DNA of 64,000 nucleotides, taken from NCBI RefSeq assembly GCF_012911845.1, contig NZ_JAAXCU010000031.1, positions 61,673-125,672 on the forward strand. Direction: 5' to 3'. The stretch is from Bacillus sp. RO2 (lineage in GTDB: Bacteria > Bacillota > Bacilli > Bacillales > Bacillaceae_I). Shown one piece after another: positions 52,256 to 61,921 of this stretch. A model generated the notes under the pieces. That model was not told where the DNA came from. It did not search any database and saw nothing but the letters and a program-made list of their open reading frames with translations. The position numbers and the translations under genes are program-made. Numbering within the stretch: position 1 is the stretch's first letter; every line of letters starts with the position of its first letter.

Positions 52256-53626
52256 TTACGACCTGTATGTCGCAGCTTGAGGAAGCGGAATTCCTACAGG
52301 AGCTGAAGAACTCTTCTCCTTTTTCACAGTATAGTACTGTGATTGAACTTCTTGTTGAACCGCCTCTTCGATATTAAAGATTTTAGTGAACAGTTCTAAA
52401 GATTCTTTTGCATCAGATTCGGCTGAAAGTTCTTTCGCTCGTAAAATCGGGTCGCGCAACATCTGGTTGATGATGCTCTTCGTATGTTTATTTAAGACCT
52501 TAATCTCACGCTCCGAAAGATGAGGAAGTTTTCGTTGGATACTTTGCATCGTTTCGGATTGAATATCCAGCGCCTTTTGACGTAATGCGGAAATGACCGG
52601 AACCACACCAAGTGTGTTCAACCAGTGTTTAAACTCCACAATCTCCTCTTCGATAAACAGTTCAATCTCTTCTGCCGCTTTTTTGCGTTCTGCCAAATTG
52701 GCATTGACGATTCCCTCAAGATCATCAATATCGTATAAGAAGACGCTCTCTAGCTTATCCAATTCTGGGTCCAAATCCCGTGGAACCGCAATATCCACCA
52801 TGAAAAGTGGACGGCCCTTTCTCATACGCTCGACATAGGTCATATCGTCTTTAGTTAAAACATAGTCTTTAGCACCGGTAGAAGAGATAAGAATATCCGC
52901 TTCTACCAACGCACAGGAAAGCTCTTGCATGGACTTTGCCTGGCCTGCGAAACGATTCGCCAGGTTTGTTGCTTTTTCCAGTGTACGGTTGATGACCGTA
53001 ACTTTTTCTACCCCGTTGCTGTGAAGATTCTGGACGGCGAGTTCTCCCATTTTCCCTGCGCCTAAAATTAATACATGCTTGTTTTTTAAATCCCCGAAAA
53101 TCTTTTTCGCAAGCTCCACTGCTGCATAGCTTACTGAAACGGCATTGGAACCGATATCTGTTTCGGAATGCGCACGTTTCGCTAAAGTGATAGCTTGTTT
53201 AAATAATTGATTAAAAATGGTTCCGACCGTCTTATGTTCTTGTGCGGCAAGAAAACTTGTACGGATCTGACCAAGGATTTGTGTTTCCCCAAGCACCATG
53301 GAGTCCAATCCACAGGAGACCCGGTACAAATGCTCGATCGCCCCGTCATGTTCATATATGTTCAAGTAAGGAGAAAACTCTTCCTTGTCTAAACCGAACC
53401 AGTCTGCAAGGAAAGCTTTAATATAATAACGTCCAGTATGCAACTGATCGACTACTGCATAGACTTCCGTACGGTTGCAGGTAGAAACAATGATGTTTTC
53501 TAAGATGGACTTTTGGTCCTTCAGAGCTATCATTGCTTTATTCAGATCAGCTGGATTAAATGTCAATTTTTCACGTATTTCAACAGGGGCCGTTTTATAA
53601 TTAACACCGACTACTATGATATGCAC
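52256..53626 (-). CDS. hemA: glutamyl-tRNA reductase
   Basis: 456-residue NADPH enzyme that makes glutamate-1-semialdehyde from Glu-tRNA, the first committed step of haem synthesis. [21 protein letters not shown], the catalytic Cys in [29 protein letters not shown] and the Rossmann [13 protein letters not shown] are present. A GTG start at 53626 is chosen because the conserved sequence begins there and GGGGGTGT lies upstream. Confidence 0.96.
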   Translation of the reverse strand: MHIIVVGVNYKTAPVEIREKLTFNPADLNKAMIALKDQKSILENIIVSTCNRTEVYAVVDQLHTGRYYIKAFLADWFGLDKEEFSPYLNIYEHDGAIEHLYRVSCGLDSMVLGETQILGQIRTSFLAAQEHKTVGTIFNQLFKQAITLAKRAHSETDIGSNAVSVSYAAVELAKKIFGDLKNKHVLILGAGKMGELAVQNLHSNGVEKVTVINRTLEKATNLANRFAGQAKSMQELSCALVEADILISSTGAKDYVLTKDDMTYVERMRKGRPLFMVDIAVPRDLDPELDKLESVFLYDIDDLEGIVNANLAERKKAAEEIELFIEEEIVEFKHWLNTLGVVPVISALRQKALDIQSETMQSIQRKLPHLSEREIKVLNKHTKSIINQMLRDPILRAKELSAESDAKESLELFTKIFNIEEAVQQEVQSQYYTVKKEKSSSAPVGIPLPQAATYRS

Positions 53627-53667
53627 TTGTTCGTACACCCCCACAAAAAATAATATCATCTACTAAA

Positions 53668-53676
53668 ATTATAACA
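53668..53676 (-). promoter_or_regulatory. hemA promoter, extended -10
   Basis: TGTTATAAT on the minus strand is an extended -10 box about 45 bases before the hemA start; no good -35 is visible, consistent with an extended -10 promoter. In B. subtilis hemA is controlled by PerR. A TTATAAT-type half-site overlaps here, but a full 15-bp PerR box is not seen. Confidence 0.5.
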
Positions 53677-53876
53677 TGACTAATGCTAGATACTTTTGTT
53701 AAAATGTGAACAAATAGTTTCCAATTAAGTAATTAGGATACATGAAAATACACCGTTTTCATGGTTTCTCTTAGTTATATATTACAAACATTACAATTCT
53801 TTTATTCACCAACTTGTACATTAACAGAATTTCATTGTAGAATCAAGGTTTCAGCCTCGATTTCAAGGAGGAAAAT

Positions 53877-54359
53877 ATGAAGAAAAATAGCTTTCTGCCT
53901 GGTTTGCTTTTATTATTTTTTGGTGCATATTTCCTGTTACAACAATTAAATATTGTGTTGTGGGAAGGGATGCTGCACTGGTCCACCATCCTCGTTATTA
54001 CAGGAATTGCACTGTTATTACAAGCTTATAAACAGAGTGATTATCCTAACATCCTTCCTGGTTTTGTTTTACTAGGAATTGGGTTGCATTTTCAGCTTAA
54101 GGATAAGGTAGACGTTTGGCCCGATCACTTTGCTGTAATCATTTTGATTATTGGCATTGGCTTTATTCTTCGTTCGCAGAAGACGAAAGGCGGTATGTTT
54201 GAGGGAGTCCTGTTGTGCATTCTTGCTAGTTTCTTTCTTTTCTACGATACGTTTATGGAGATGCTGGGTGTGGTAGAGACAGGTGTTGCTAGTTTACATA
54301 CTTTTTGGCCGGTTTTGTTGATTTTGATTGGTGCGTTTTTTGTTTTTAAGAAGAAATAA
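53877..54359 (+). CDS. integral membrane protein, LiaF-TM/DUF5668-like
   Basis: 160 residues with about five hydrophobic helices. The repeating pattern PGLLLLFFGAYFLLQQL...WPVLLILIGAFFVF is typical of the LiaF N-terminal membrane domain. AAGGAGGAAAATATG gives a strong start. The gene stands alone between hemA (divergent) and a terminator. The role is unknown; LiaF-like proteins often take part in cell-envelope signalling. Confidence 0.78.
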   Translation: MKKNSFLPGLLLLFFGAYFLLQQLNIVLWEGMLHWSTILVITGIALLLQAYKQSDYPNILPGFVLLGIGLHFQLKDKVDVWPDHFAVIILIIGIGFILRSQKTKGGMFEGVLLCILASFFLFYDTFMEMLGVVETGVASLHTFWPVLLILIGAFFVFKKK

Positions 54360-54362
54360 GGG

Positions 54363-54411
54363 AAGACCTACAAGCAATGGAGTTTTATTCCGTTGTTGTA
54401 GGTCTTTTTCG
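54363..54411 (+). terminator. terminator after the membrane protein
   Basis: AAGACCTACAAGCAATGGA pairs almost fully with TCCGTTGTTGTAGGTCTT around a short loop, then TTTT. Confidence 0.88.
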
Positions 54412-54425
54412 GGTTATTGTTTAGA

Positions 54426-54560
54426 CGCCGCTGTTGATTTCCGCAAACGGCTTCGCTTTCCTAGGTGCGCTGTTGAAGCCTCCTCGGCTACGCCTGCGGG
54501 GTCTCCACCTAGCGCTATCTCCCTCAAGAGTCTTCGCCTTTTGCTCCAATCAACAGCTAA
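54426..54560. repeat. ~135-bp structured repeat, copy G
   Basis: Complete copy with GCTGTTGATT and AATCAACAGC ends. It is immediately followed 16 bases later by variant copy H. Confidence 0.88.
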
Positions 54561-54575
54561 AAATCATCCCTGTAC

Positions 54576-54702
54576 TCCCTGTTTTCTTGCGTTCCAGGTG
54601 TTCGCTTTCCTAGGGCTTGAGCCTCCTCACTTCGTTGCGGGGTCTCAACCTACCGCTATCTCCCTCAGGAGTCTCACACCTTGCACTCCAGAAAACAGGG
54701 GG
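54576..54702. repeat. ~130-bp repeat, variant copy H with different terminal stem
   Basis: The interior matches the family (GTTCGCTTTCCTAGGGC, GAGCCTCCTCACTTCG, GGGGTCTCAACCTACCGCT, TCAGGAGTCT), but the ends are CCCTGTTTTCT and AGAAAACAGGG. The terminal pairing is preserved although its sequence is changed. Confidence 0.82.
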
Positions 54703-54729
54703 AATCTGTATCTCTCAATTGATTTCTCA

Positions 54730-55461
54730 TTACAAAACGGCTTCTAAGAAATCTCTTGTTCGTTGGTTTTGGGGGTTGTTGAAGAGGTCCTGTGGGGGAC
54801 CTTCTTCGACGATTTTGCCGTCGTGCATGTAGATGACGCGGTCAGCGACTTCTTGGGCGAATCCCATTTCGTGGGTAACGACTACCATGGTCATTCCTTC
54901 TTCTGCGAGTTCTTTCATAGTTTTCAGTACTTCCCCTACCAACTCAGGATCAAGGGCGGATGTTGGTTCATCAAAGAGCATGACATCCGGTTTCATGGCA
55001 AGGGCACGGGCAATGGCCACACGTTGCTTTTGCCCTCCTGAGAGTTTTTCTGGGTAAACATTTTCCTTATCAGAGAGTCCTACTTTTGCAAGAAGGTCGG
55101 AAGCTCTCTTTTTCGCTTCGGACTTTTTTAGGCCTTCCACTTGGATAGGGGCTTCCATGACATTTTGAAGTACTGTTTTATGCGGGAAAAGGTGAAAATG
55201 CTGAAATACCATCCCGACTTTTTGACGAACTTTGTTCAGATTATCTTTTTTCACATCTACTTCATTTCCATCAATAACAATAGAACCGCTATCTTTTAAT
55301 TCAAGAAAGTTTAAACAACGTAATATAGTACTTTTTCCTGACCCACTAGCGCCGATAAGGCACACAACTTCTTTGTTTTTCACAGTCAAAGATATGTCTT
55401 TGAGGACATGTAGGTCCCCAAACGATTTATTCAAGTCTTTTACTTCAATTTTATTGCTCAT
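54730..55461 (-). CDS. amino-acid ABC transporter ATP-binding protein
   Basis: 243-residue ATPase of the polar amino-acid uptake (GlnQ/ArtM) class. Walker [11 protein letters not shown]-loop, signature [16 protein letters not shown] and Walker [14 protein letters not shown] are present, along with the class-typical [19 protein letters not shown]. It is the last gene of the permease operon. Confidence 0.92.
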   Translation of the reverse strand: MSNKIEVKDLNKSFGDLHVLKDISLTVKNKEVVCLIGASGSGKSTILRCLNFLELKDSGSIVIDGNEVDVKKDNLNKVRQKVGMVFQHFHLFPHKTVLQNVMEAPIQVEGLKKSEAKKRASDLLAKVGLSDKENVYPEKLSGGQKQRVAIARALAMKPDVMLFDEPTSALDPELVGEVLKTMKELAEEGMTMVVVTHEMGFAQEVADRVIYMHDGKIVEEGPPQDLFNNPQNQRTRDFLEAVL

Positions 55462-55471
55462 GTCCTACCTC

Positions 55472-56134
55472 CTATCTTTCACTTGCTGAGAATTTACGTT
55501 CTAATAGATTTACAACAATTCCAATCAATCCGACAAGGATCAAGTAGTATACAGAAACGACTAATAAATATGTCATAACGTCATATGAGTTCGCACCTTG
55601 CGTTTGTGCAACATTAAACAGCTCATAGTAGCCGATAAACGCAGCAAGGGAGGAATCTTTTAGACAGATTATGAACTGATTGCCCAGTGGCGGTAATGCT
55701 CTTCTAAATGCTTGTGGCAAGATGATTCTTCTCATCGTAAGATTTCCTGTCATTCCGAGTGATCTACCTGCTTCCATCTGACCTTTGTCTATGGACTGGA
55801 TGCTTCCACGGAATATTTCCGCAATATATGCACCGTTATGGAAGGCGAGAGCGAGTGTGACAGACCAGAATTGAGATATCCCTAACGTGACGAGCCCAAA
55901 GTAAAAAACAAAGATTTGCACGATTAGCGGTGTCCCTCGTATTAAGAATATATAAGTATTAGCAATCCATTCTAACGCTTTTATCTTTGATATCTTTAAG
56001 AAAGCGAAAAACAATCCGATGATAAGCGCGATGGCAATGGAAACCGCGGTAATTTGAAGGGTTCTTATCATCCCTTTGAAAAACATATCGTATGTATTCA
56101 TAAATACTTCAAAAAAGTGCAAAAAACTGGGCAT
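55472..56134 (-). CDS. amino-acid ABC transporter permease
   Basis: 220-residue HisM/GlnP-class permease with five membrane helices and the EAA loop (MEAGRSLGMTGNLTMRRIILPQAFRRALPP split across residues about 130-160). NTYIFLIRGTPLIVQIF is the family's FFRGTPLLVQ motif. It is encoded 10 bases before the ATPase gene, but 287 bases after the binding-protein gene. Confidence 0.92.
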   Translation of the reverse strand: MPSFLHFFEVFMNTYDMFFKGMIRTLQITAVSIAIALIIGLFFAFLKISKIKALEWIANTYIFLIRGTPLIVQIFVFYFGLVTLGISQFWSVTLALAFHNGAYIAEIFRGSIQSIDKGQMEAGRSLGMTGNLTMRRIILPQAFRRALPPLGNQFIICLKDSSLAAFIGYYELFNVAQTQGANSYDVMTYLLVVSVYYLILVGLIGIVVNLLERKFSASER

Positions 56135-56172
56135 GCCGGTTTCACTCTCCTTATTTATATAATTCGTGGAAC

Positions 56173-56306
56173 TCCGCTGTTGATTTCCGCAAACGGCTTC
56201 GCTTTCCGCGGGGCGACCTTGAGCCTCCTCACTTCGTTGCGGGGTCTCAACATTGTCGCTTCTCCCCCGCAGGAGTCTAAGCCTTTTGCTCCAATCAACA
56301 GCTATA
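56173..56306. repeat. ~135-bp structured repeat, copy I
   Basis: Complete copy with GCTGTTGATT/AATCAACAGC ends, sitting between the binding-protein gene and the permease gene of the same transporter. Confidence 0.88.
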
Positions 56307-56350
56307 AAACTTTTTATTATTCCTTTTTGTTACTATTGAGCGCCGCTGAT

Positions 56351-56382
56351 AAAAAATGTGTGGTGAATGAACACCACACATT
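56351..56382 (-). terminator. terminator/attenuator after the binding-protein gene
   Basis: AATGTGTGGTG pairs exactly with CACCACACATT; a run of T follows on the minus strand. Such a hairpin lets the binding protein be made in excess over the membrane parts. Confidence 0.85.
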
Positions 56383-56421
56383 GTTTGAACTGGATTTTAT
56401 GATCAGCTGAAGGTCAGCTCG

Positions 56422-57207
56422 TTATTCTTGCGCATCCGGGTCTGTAGTGATGTCTTCTCCAAAGTACTTTTCACTTATTTCCTTTAGCTTTCCGTTTTCT
56501 CGTAATGTTTCTAATGCATCATTGATGGCTTCAAGAAGTGCTTCATTACCCTTCGCAACTCCCACTGCCTGTTCACTGCGGTCCAGAAGTTCACGGCCTT
56601 CTAACTCCATGCCGGATCCAATTGCTTCACGGCCAGTTACAAAGTCCGTTACCACCGCATCATGACGACCATTGTTCAATGCCTCTAACGCGACTACATC
56701 GCTGTCATAGTTTTGGATGTTGTCAGAGATGTCGCTTACAAGGTCTGCATATGTAGATCCTCTGGATACAGCGATTTCCTTGCCTTCCAGGTCAGCTAAT
56801 GTTTGGATGTCGCTGTCAGGTCTTACAAAGATCTGAGCACCAGAATAGTAGTAAGGTGTGGAGAAATCCACTTCCTTAAGTCTATCTTCTGTAATGGTGT
56901 GACTTGCTACTGCGGCATCAAAACGACCGCTTTTTACTCCTTCAACAATACTCGCAAATGTGTACTTTTCCTGATCTGGTTCAAGACCAAGTTCAGCAGC
57001 GATGGCTTCTCCGACTTCAATATCAAAACCGGTCATTTCTCCATTTCCATCTGTTACACTAAATGGCGCAAATTCTCCTGAAGAAGCAAACTTGAATTTC
57101 CCTTCCTCTACTAACTCATACCCCTCACTTGTTGTCACTTTTCCGCCGCAAGCAGCTAGAATCGTAGACAGCACAAACAGTGTGACTAACAATACCCTTT
57201 TTTTCAA
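56422..57207 (-). CDS. amino-acid ABC transporter substrate-binding lipoprotein
   Basis: 261-residue lipoprotein. Signal LLVTLFVLSTILAAC with lipobox LAAC, then an SBP family 3 fold (FKFASSGEFAPFSVTDGNGE, GFDIEVGEAIAAELG, FDAAVASHTITEDRLKEVDFS, DAVVTDFVTGR). The ligand is a polar amino acid but cannot be narrowed safely; an acidic or cystine-like ligand is possible. It starts with TTG after AAGGGGGATTTTGG. First gene of the transporter; its promoter region is in the ~240 bases upstream, where no gene is seen. Confidence 0.9.
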   Translation of the reverse strand: MKKRVLLVTLFVLSTILAACGGKVTTSEGYELVEEGKFKFASSGEFAPFSVTDGNGEMTGFDIEVGEAIAAELGLEPDQEKYTFASIVEGVKSGRFDAAVASHTITEDRLKEVDFSTPYYYSGAQIFVRPDSDIQTLADLEGKEIAVSRGSTYADLVSDISDNIQNYDSDVVALEALNNGRHDAVVTDFVTGREAIGSGMELEGRELLDRSEQAVGVAKGNEALLEAINDALETLRENGKLKEISEKYFGEDITTDPDAQE

Positions 57208-57445
57208 TTTCCAAAATCCCCCTTAGTGTCCATTTTTTCGTCTCCCTTTTATGTTAACAATTACGGAAAACTACCACAAATAAGCTTAAAAATCATATTT
57301 GTTAATAATTCAGTAAATTCCAACTTCAGAAGACCTCACTACCTGTGTATCGTATGTATGCTCAGAATTGCTCCTTGTACATCCTATTCCCTGATTTTAC
57401 AATTCAATAAACATATTTTTCGAAATTTTTACTTATTTTAAAACA

Positions 57446-57498
57446 AAAAATAGATTCCATAGCCTCTTGCTCATTTAAGCTATGAAATCTATTCTACT
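57446..57498 (-). terminator. terminator after alaX-like gene
   Basis: AATAGATTTCATAGC pairs with GCTATGGAATCTA; T-run on the minus strand, A-run on the other, so it may work both ways. Confidence 0.8.
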
Positions 57499-57500
57499 TT

Positions 57501-58703
57501 TTAATCAATTGATAAAAGATGTGTTATTTTTTCTAACACTTCTTCCCCTGTTAGCGTTGTTTCTCCCCCACCTTGGACGAAATTTTCTCTTCCGCCTCCT
57601 TTTCCATTTATGAGGGCAAAGATTTTTTGGGCAACAGACCTCATATCGAGATTAGATTCACTCCCTCTCGCCCCGACAAATTGCAACTTCCCATCATTTT
57701 CAGCTAAAAGAAACACGTTAATGTCGTCATCAGCTGCAACTAATTTCCGTGCCATACTCTGAAGTTCTGCCATTTCCTTATGTTGAAACACAGACTTTAT
57801 TATTATCCGACCTGATACTACTTCCCTTTGAGAAGAAAGAGCAGCTGCTTCGTATTCTAAAAGCTTTTCTTTCATGTCTTTTAGTTCTTTTGCCTGTTCT
57901 TTACTTTGCCCCAAGATTCTTGTGACCGCTTCTTCCATTCTGTTTTGTGGAGCATTTAATAAAGCGGATAATTCCGAAACGACCTGCTGTTTATCATGAA
58001 GTTGTTTTAAGACGCGATTCCCTGCAACAAAGGATACTCGAATCATGTTCTTTTGTTTTTCTAGAGCAAGTATTTTAAGAGAAGCCACCCCGCCCGTTGA
58101 TTGAGGGTGTGTTCCTCCACAGCCGTTATAGTCAAAATCAGGGATGATGACTAGGCGGATATTTTCCGATACTGACAGCTCTTTTCTTAGTGGATAATTT
58201 GCAAGCTCTTCCTTTGTTACCCATTTGCTCTCTATTTTACGATTTTCAAGGATTATTTTATTTACAAGTGTTTCAGTCTCGAACACCTCTTGGTCCGTCA
58301 ACTCGGTAGTATCCAGATCTATGGTGCACACTTCTTTGCCCAGATGAAAACTTCTGGTTTTATAGTTAAATAGCTCTTCAAACGCAGCAGATAAAAGGTG
58401 CTGTCCTGCGTGTTGCTGCATATGATCATATCGTCTTTCCCAATCAATGATGCCCTTGACTTCCTTTAATGTTTCGGGTAGTTGGTGCTCCAGGTAATGT
58501 CTGATTTCCCCATTGATTTCTTGTACCTCTATGACATTTTGGTCATTTAGAGTTCCAATATCATACGGTTGCCCCCCGCCTTCAGGGTAAAATGCGGTTT
58601 GTTCTAGTATGGCATACCATTTTCCTGATTCATCTTGTGATTGTCTCAACAGCGTTGTCGTAAATGTCTGAATGTATGGGTCTTTGTAAAATAATTTTTG
58701 CAC
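57501..58703 (-). CDS. alanyl-tRNA editing protein, AlaX-L type
   Basis: 400-residue free-standing editing enzyme that hydrolyses mischarged Ser/Gly-tRNA-Ala. The AlaRS second additional domain has HMQQHAGQHLLSAAF (HxxxH) and the zinc/active-site CGGTHPQSTG. The C-terminal DHHA1 domain (about 300-400) ends GGGRENFVQGGG. No aminoacylation domain is present. It is inserted, relative to B. subtilis, between engB and the transporter/hemA. Confidence 0.9.
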   Translation of the reverse strand: MQKLFYKDPYIQTFTTTLLRQSQDESGKWYAILEQTAFYPEGGGQPYDIGTLNDQNVIEVQEINGEIRHYLEHQLPETLKEVKGIIDWERRYDHMQQHAGQHLLSAAFEELFNYKTRSFHLGKEVCTIDLDTTELTDQEVFETETLVNKIILENRKIESKWVTKEELANYPLRKELSVSENIRLVIIPDFDYNGCGGTHPQSTGGVASLKILALEKQKNMIRVSFVAGNRVLKQLHDKQQVVSELSALLNAPQNRMEEAVTRILGQSKEQAKELKDMKEKLLEYEAAALSSQREVVSGRIIIKSVFQHKEMAELQSMARKLVAADDDINVFLLAENDGKLQFVGARGSESNLDMRSVAQKIFALINGKGGGRENFVQGGGETTLTGEEVLEKITHLLSID

Positions 58704-58726
58704 CTATGTCACTCCTCACTTTAAAC

Positions 58727-58772
58727 CAAAAAACTGCGTTCAGAGCATTCTTCCTCTGATTCGCAGTTTAGG
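58727..58772 (-). terminator. terminator after engB
   Basis: AAACTGCG...CGCAGTTT with an internal CAGAG/CTCTG pairing, followed by TTTTTT on the minus strand. Confidence 0.85.
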
Positions 58773-58774
58773 TT

Positions 58775-59359
58775 TTACTTCATTCTTTTTTGCAACATGC
58801 CCCAGACTTCATCTTTTCCTTGTCCTGTTTCCGAAGAGAAGAGGATTAGTTCGTCTTCTTTATCCATTCCGAGGGTTTCTCTTATTACTTTTAAGTGTTT
58901 TTGCCATTTCCCTTTAGGGATTTTATCCGCTTTCGTCGCAATGACGACTACTGGAAGCTCATAATGCTTCAGGTACTCATACATCGTGACATCATCCTTG
59001 GATGGCGGATGGCGAAGGTCTACTATTTGCAGGACAGCACGAAGCTGCTCTCTGCTTGTCAAATAGGTTTCCATCATTCTGCCCCATGCATCACGTTCGG
59101 ATTTAGGTACTTTTGCGAAACCATAACCAGGTACATCTACGAAATGCAACATTTCATTGATCAGATAAAAGTTCAATGTTTGTGTTTTACCCGGTTTGGA
59201 GGAAGTTCTCGCAAGGTTCTTGCGGTTGATCATCTTATTGATAAAAGATGACTTTCCTACATTGGAACGGCCCGCCAAGGCGAATTCCGGCAAAAGCTCA
59301 CTTGGGTATTGTTCTGGTTTTACAGCACTTATGACTATTTCTGCTTGTGTTACTTTCAT
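58775..59359 (-). CDS. engB: EngB/YsxC ribosome-assembly GTPase
   Basis: 194-residue essential GTPase of 50S assembly. G1 [11 protein letters not shown]2 region [15 protein letters not shown]3 DVPGYGFA, G4 TKADK and G5 FSSETGQG are all intact. The ATG overlaps the lonA stop by 4 bases, as in B. subtilis. Confidence 0.97.
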   Translation of the reverse strand: MKVTQAEIVISAVKPEQYPSELLPEFALAGRSNVGKSSFINKMINRKNLARTSSKPGKTQTLNFYLINEMLHFVDVPGYGFAKVPKSERDAWGRMMETYLTSREQLRAVLQIVDLRHPPSKDDVTMYEYLKHYELPVVVIATKADKIPKGKWQKHLKVIRETLGMDKEDELILFSSETGQGKDEVWGMLQKRMK

Positions 59360-61680
59360 TTTTTCTCTCCTGCTAATGCGTGTTCTAACACTTGATCTAA
59401 ATGTGATACTAAAACAAACGTTAAATCTTTTCGCACACTTTCTGGAATATCATCCAAATCTTTTTCATTCTCTTTAGGTAGTATAACCTTTTTTAAGCCG
59501 GCGCGGTGTGCACTCAGGGATTTTTCTTTTAATCCGCCGATCGGTAGCACACGGCCTCTTAACGTAATTTCACCCGTCATTCCAACATCTCTTCTGACCG
59601 GTCTGCCGGTTAATGCTGAGATGAGGGCAGTAGCCATTGTAATCCCGGCGGATGGACCGTCTTTCGGAACAGCACCTTCTGGGACGTGAATATGGATATC
59701 ATTTTTCTCATTGAAATCAGGGTCAATATTCAATTCGTCCGCTCGTGAGCGGATAAAACTAAATGCTGCATGTGCAGACTCTTTCATTACATCCCCAAGC
59801 TTACCAGTCAACATGAGCTTTCCTTTACCTGGTGATAGGGATACTTCAATGGATAGCGTATCGCCACCGACGGTTGTATAGGCAAGGCCTGTTGCCACGC
59901 CAACCTGGTCTTCTTCTTCCGCCTGTCCGTAACGGAATTTTGGCTTACCAAGGAATTCGGCAAGGTTTTTATCCGTAATGACTACCCTTTTCTTCTCACC
60001 AGAAACGATGAGTTTGGCAGCTTTCCTGCAGATAGAAGCAAGTTGTCTTTCCAAACTACGCACGCCTGCTTCACGTGTATGGTAGCGGATAATGGACATT
60101 AGCGCTTCGTCTCTGACTTGCAGAAGATTCTTTTGTAAACCATGCTCCTTTGCCTGACGAGGCAGCAGATGGTCTTTCCCTATGTTTAACTTTTCTATTT
60201 CTGTATAACCTGCGATCGTAATGATTTCCATTCTATCGCGTAAAGGTCCAGGAATGGTTGCTAGATTATTTGCTGTGGCGATGAACATGACATTGGATAG
60301 GTCATACGGTTCTTCAATATAGTGGTCACTGAAATTAAAGTTTTGTTCGGGATCTAATACTTCCAGTAATGCAGAGGAAGGATCTCCCCTGAAATCATTG
60401 GACATTTTGTCTATTTCATCTAAAAGGAAAACCGGATTGATGGTTCCCGCTTTTTTCATGCCTTGGATGATTCGTCCAGGCATGGCACCAACATAGGTTC
60501 TACGGTGACCGCGTATTTCAGATTCGTCCCGAACCCCGCCAAGGGAGACGCGGACAAACTTGCGGTCCAGGGACTTGGCAATGGATCGTGCCAAGGAAGT
60601 TTTACCTACACCCGGAGGTCCTGCCAAACAAAGAATTGGGCCTTTCAGTGATTTTGTCAGCTGTTGGACCGCTAAGTATTCCAACACACGTTCTTTCACT
60701 TTTTCTAGCCCGAAGTGGTCTTCATTAAGTATTTCTTCCGCTCTGATAATATTCAATTGATCTTCTGTAGCTTCTTGCCAAGGTAGATTTAACAACCAGT
60801 CAATATAGTTGCGGATAACAGAGCTTTCAGCGGAACTCGATGGAATTTTTTCATAGCGGTCGATTTCCTTCAATGCAGTCTTTTTCACATTTTCCGGCAT
60901 GCCGATATTTTCAAGTTTCTCTTTAAGATCCTCAATTTCTCCGCCTTTACCTTCCTTATCGCCAAGCTCTTTTTGAATTGCTTTCATCTGCTCACGAAGG
61001 TAATATTCCTTTTGTGTACGTTCCATGGAACGCTTCACTCGCAAACCGATTTTCTTCTCTAATTGCAGTACTTCTTTTTCATTATTTACGTGCTTGATCA
61101 CTTTGTTCAGACGCTCTTTTACATCTCGCGTTTCAAGAATATCCTGTTTTTCCTTCATGTTAATAGGTAAGTGGGATGTAATGATATCCGCCATTCGTCC
61201 AGGCTCTGTTATATCTGAAACGGTATGATATGTTTCGACAGTTGTCTTTTTGGAGAGCTTTGTGTATGTATGGAAATAGTCCAGCAAAGTTCTCATTAAA
61301 GCTTCGTCTTCCGGATCTTTCTCTTCTGTGTCCGGATAGGTCAAAAGTTTGGCTTCCCAATGTGTATCTTTTTCAATAAACTCTTCTATTTTTGCACGTT
61401 CTAGCCCTTCTACCAGGACACGGACCGTACCATTAGGAAGCTTTAACATTTGTTTCACTTTTGTCAAAGTACCCCAAGTATATAGGTCCTCTTTTGTAGG
61501 ATTGTCCGTTCCCACTTCTTTTTGTGTAGAGAGAACGACAATATCGTCTCCTAGCATCGCTTGTTCTAACGCCTCTATCGACTTTTCTCTTCCGACATCT
61601 AAATGTAACACCATTGTCGGATAGACCATTAGTCCTCTTAAAGGCAATAATGGAACATGATATTCCTTATTTGTTGCCAT
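59356..61680 (-). CDS. lonA: Lon protease LonA
   Basis: 774-residue ATP-dependent serine protease for damaged and regulatory proteins. The N-terminal LAN domain starts [23 protein letters not shown] motor: [15 protein letters not shown] and [14 protein letters not shown]. Peptidase: catalytic Ser in [16 protein letters not shown], Lys in [19 protein letters not shown]. Length is standard. No CtsR operator is seen in front of it. Confidence 0.97.
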   Translation of the reverse strand: MATNKEYHVPLLPLRGLMVYPTMVLHLDVGREKSIEALEQAMLGDDIVVLSTQKEVGTDNPTKEDLYTWGTLTKVKQMLKLPNGTVRVLVEGLERAKIEEFIEKDTHWEAKLLTYPDTEEKDPEDEALMRTLLDYFHTYTKLSKKTTVETYHTVSDITEPGRMADIITSHLPINMKEKQDILETRDVKERLNKVIKHVNNEKEVLQLEKKIGLRVKRSMERTQKEYYLREQMKAIQKELGDKEGKGGEIEDLKEKLENIGMPENVKKTALKEIDRYEKIPSSSAESSVIRNYIDWLLNLPWQEATEDQLNIIRAEEILNEDHFGLEKVKERVLEYLAVQQLTKSLKGPILCLAGPPGVGKTSLARSIAKSLDRKFVRVSLGGVRDESEIRGHRRTYVGAMPGRIIQGMKKAGTINPVFLLDEIDKMSNDFRGDPSSALLEVLDPEQNFNFSDHYIEEPYDLSNVMFIATANNLATIPGPLRDRMEIITIAGYTEIEKLNIGKDHLLPRQAKEHGLQKNLLQVRDEALMSIIRYHTREAGVRSLERQLASICRKAAKLIVSGEKKRVVITDKNLAEFLGKPKFRYGQAEEEDQVGVATGLAYTTVGGDTLSIEVSLSPGKGKLMLTGKLGDVMKESAHAAFSFIRSRADELNIDPDFNEKNDIHIHVPEGAVPKDGPSAGITMATALISALTGRPVRRDVGMTGEITLRGRVLPIGGLKEKSLSAHRAGLKKVILPKENEKDLDDIPESVRKDLTFVLVSHLDQVLEHALAGEKK

Positions 61681-61722
61681 GGTAACACCCCCGTACGCTC
61701 TTCCTTTATGTATCTTTGTTCA

Positions 61723-61751
61723 ATTCTATCCTAATTAAATAGCCCTGTCTA
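61723..61751 (-). promoter_or_regulatory. lonA promoter
   Basis: TAGACA (61746-61751), 17 bases, TAGAAT (61723-61728) on the minus strand, about 40 bases before the lonA start. Plausible sigma-A promoter. The remaining bases up to the lonB terminator show no gene. Confidence 0.6.
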
Positions 61752-61872
61752 ATTAAAGAGACAGTTTAACTTATAAAAGAGTTTGTTTTATTATCTTTTA
61801 CAACTTTGCCTAACTTAATATAGAAATGGTAGTAAAAATTTTACCTTTTTCAAGGCATTAGTGCAATCAGTA

Positions 61873-61918
61873 AGGCTTCATGATGTAAAACAGGCAGACC
61901 ATCGCAAGGCCTGCCCAC
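61873..61918 (-). terminator. terminator after lonB
   Basis: GGCAGGCC...GGTCTGCC with an 8-base loop, followed on the minus strand by TGTTTTACAT. Moderate U-run only. Confidence 0.65.
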
Positions 61919-61921
61919 CAT

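Noticed and set aside
53660..53690. Full PerR box upstream of hemA
   Set aside because: Only one half-site resembling TTATAAT is present; the right half does not match well enough to claim it.
57226..57441. 71-residue rightward frame upstream of the binding-protein gene
   Set aside because: No ribosome site and AT-rich composition of a promoter region; not convincing as a protein.
61681..61760. CtsR operator in front of lonA
   Set aside because: Searched for the GGTCAAA heptad pair and found none; only a sigma-A-like promoter is visible.
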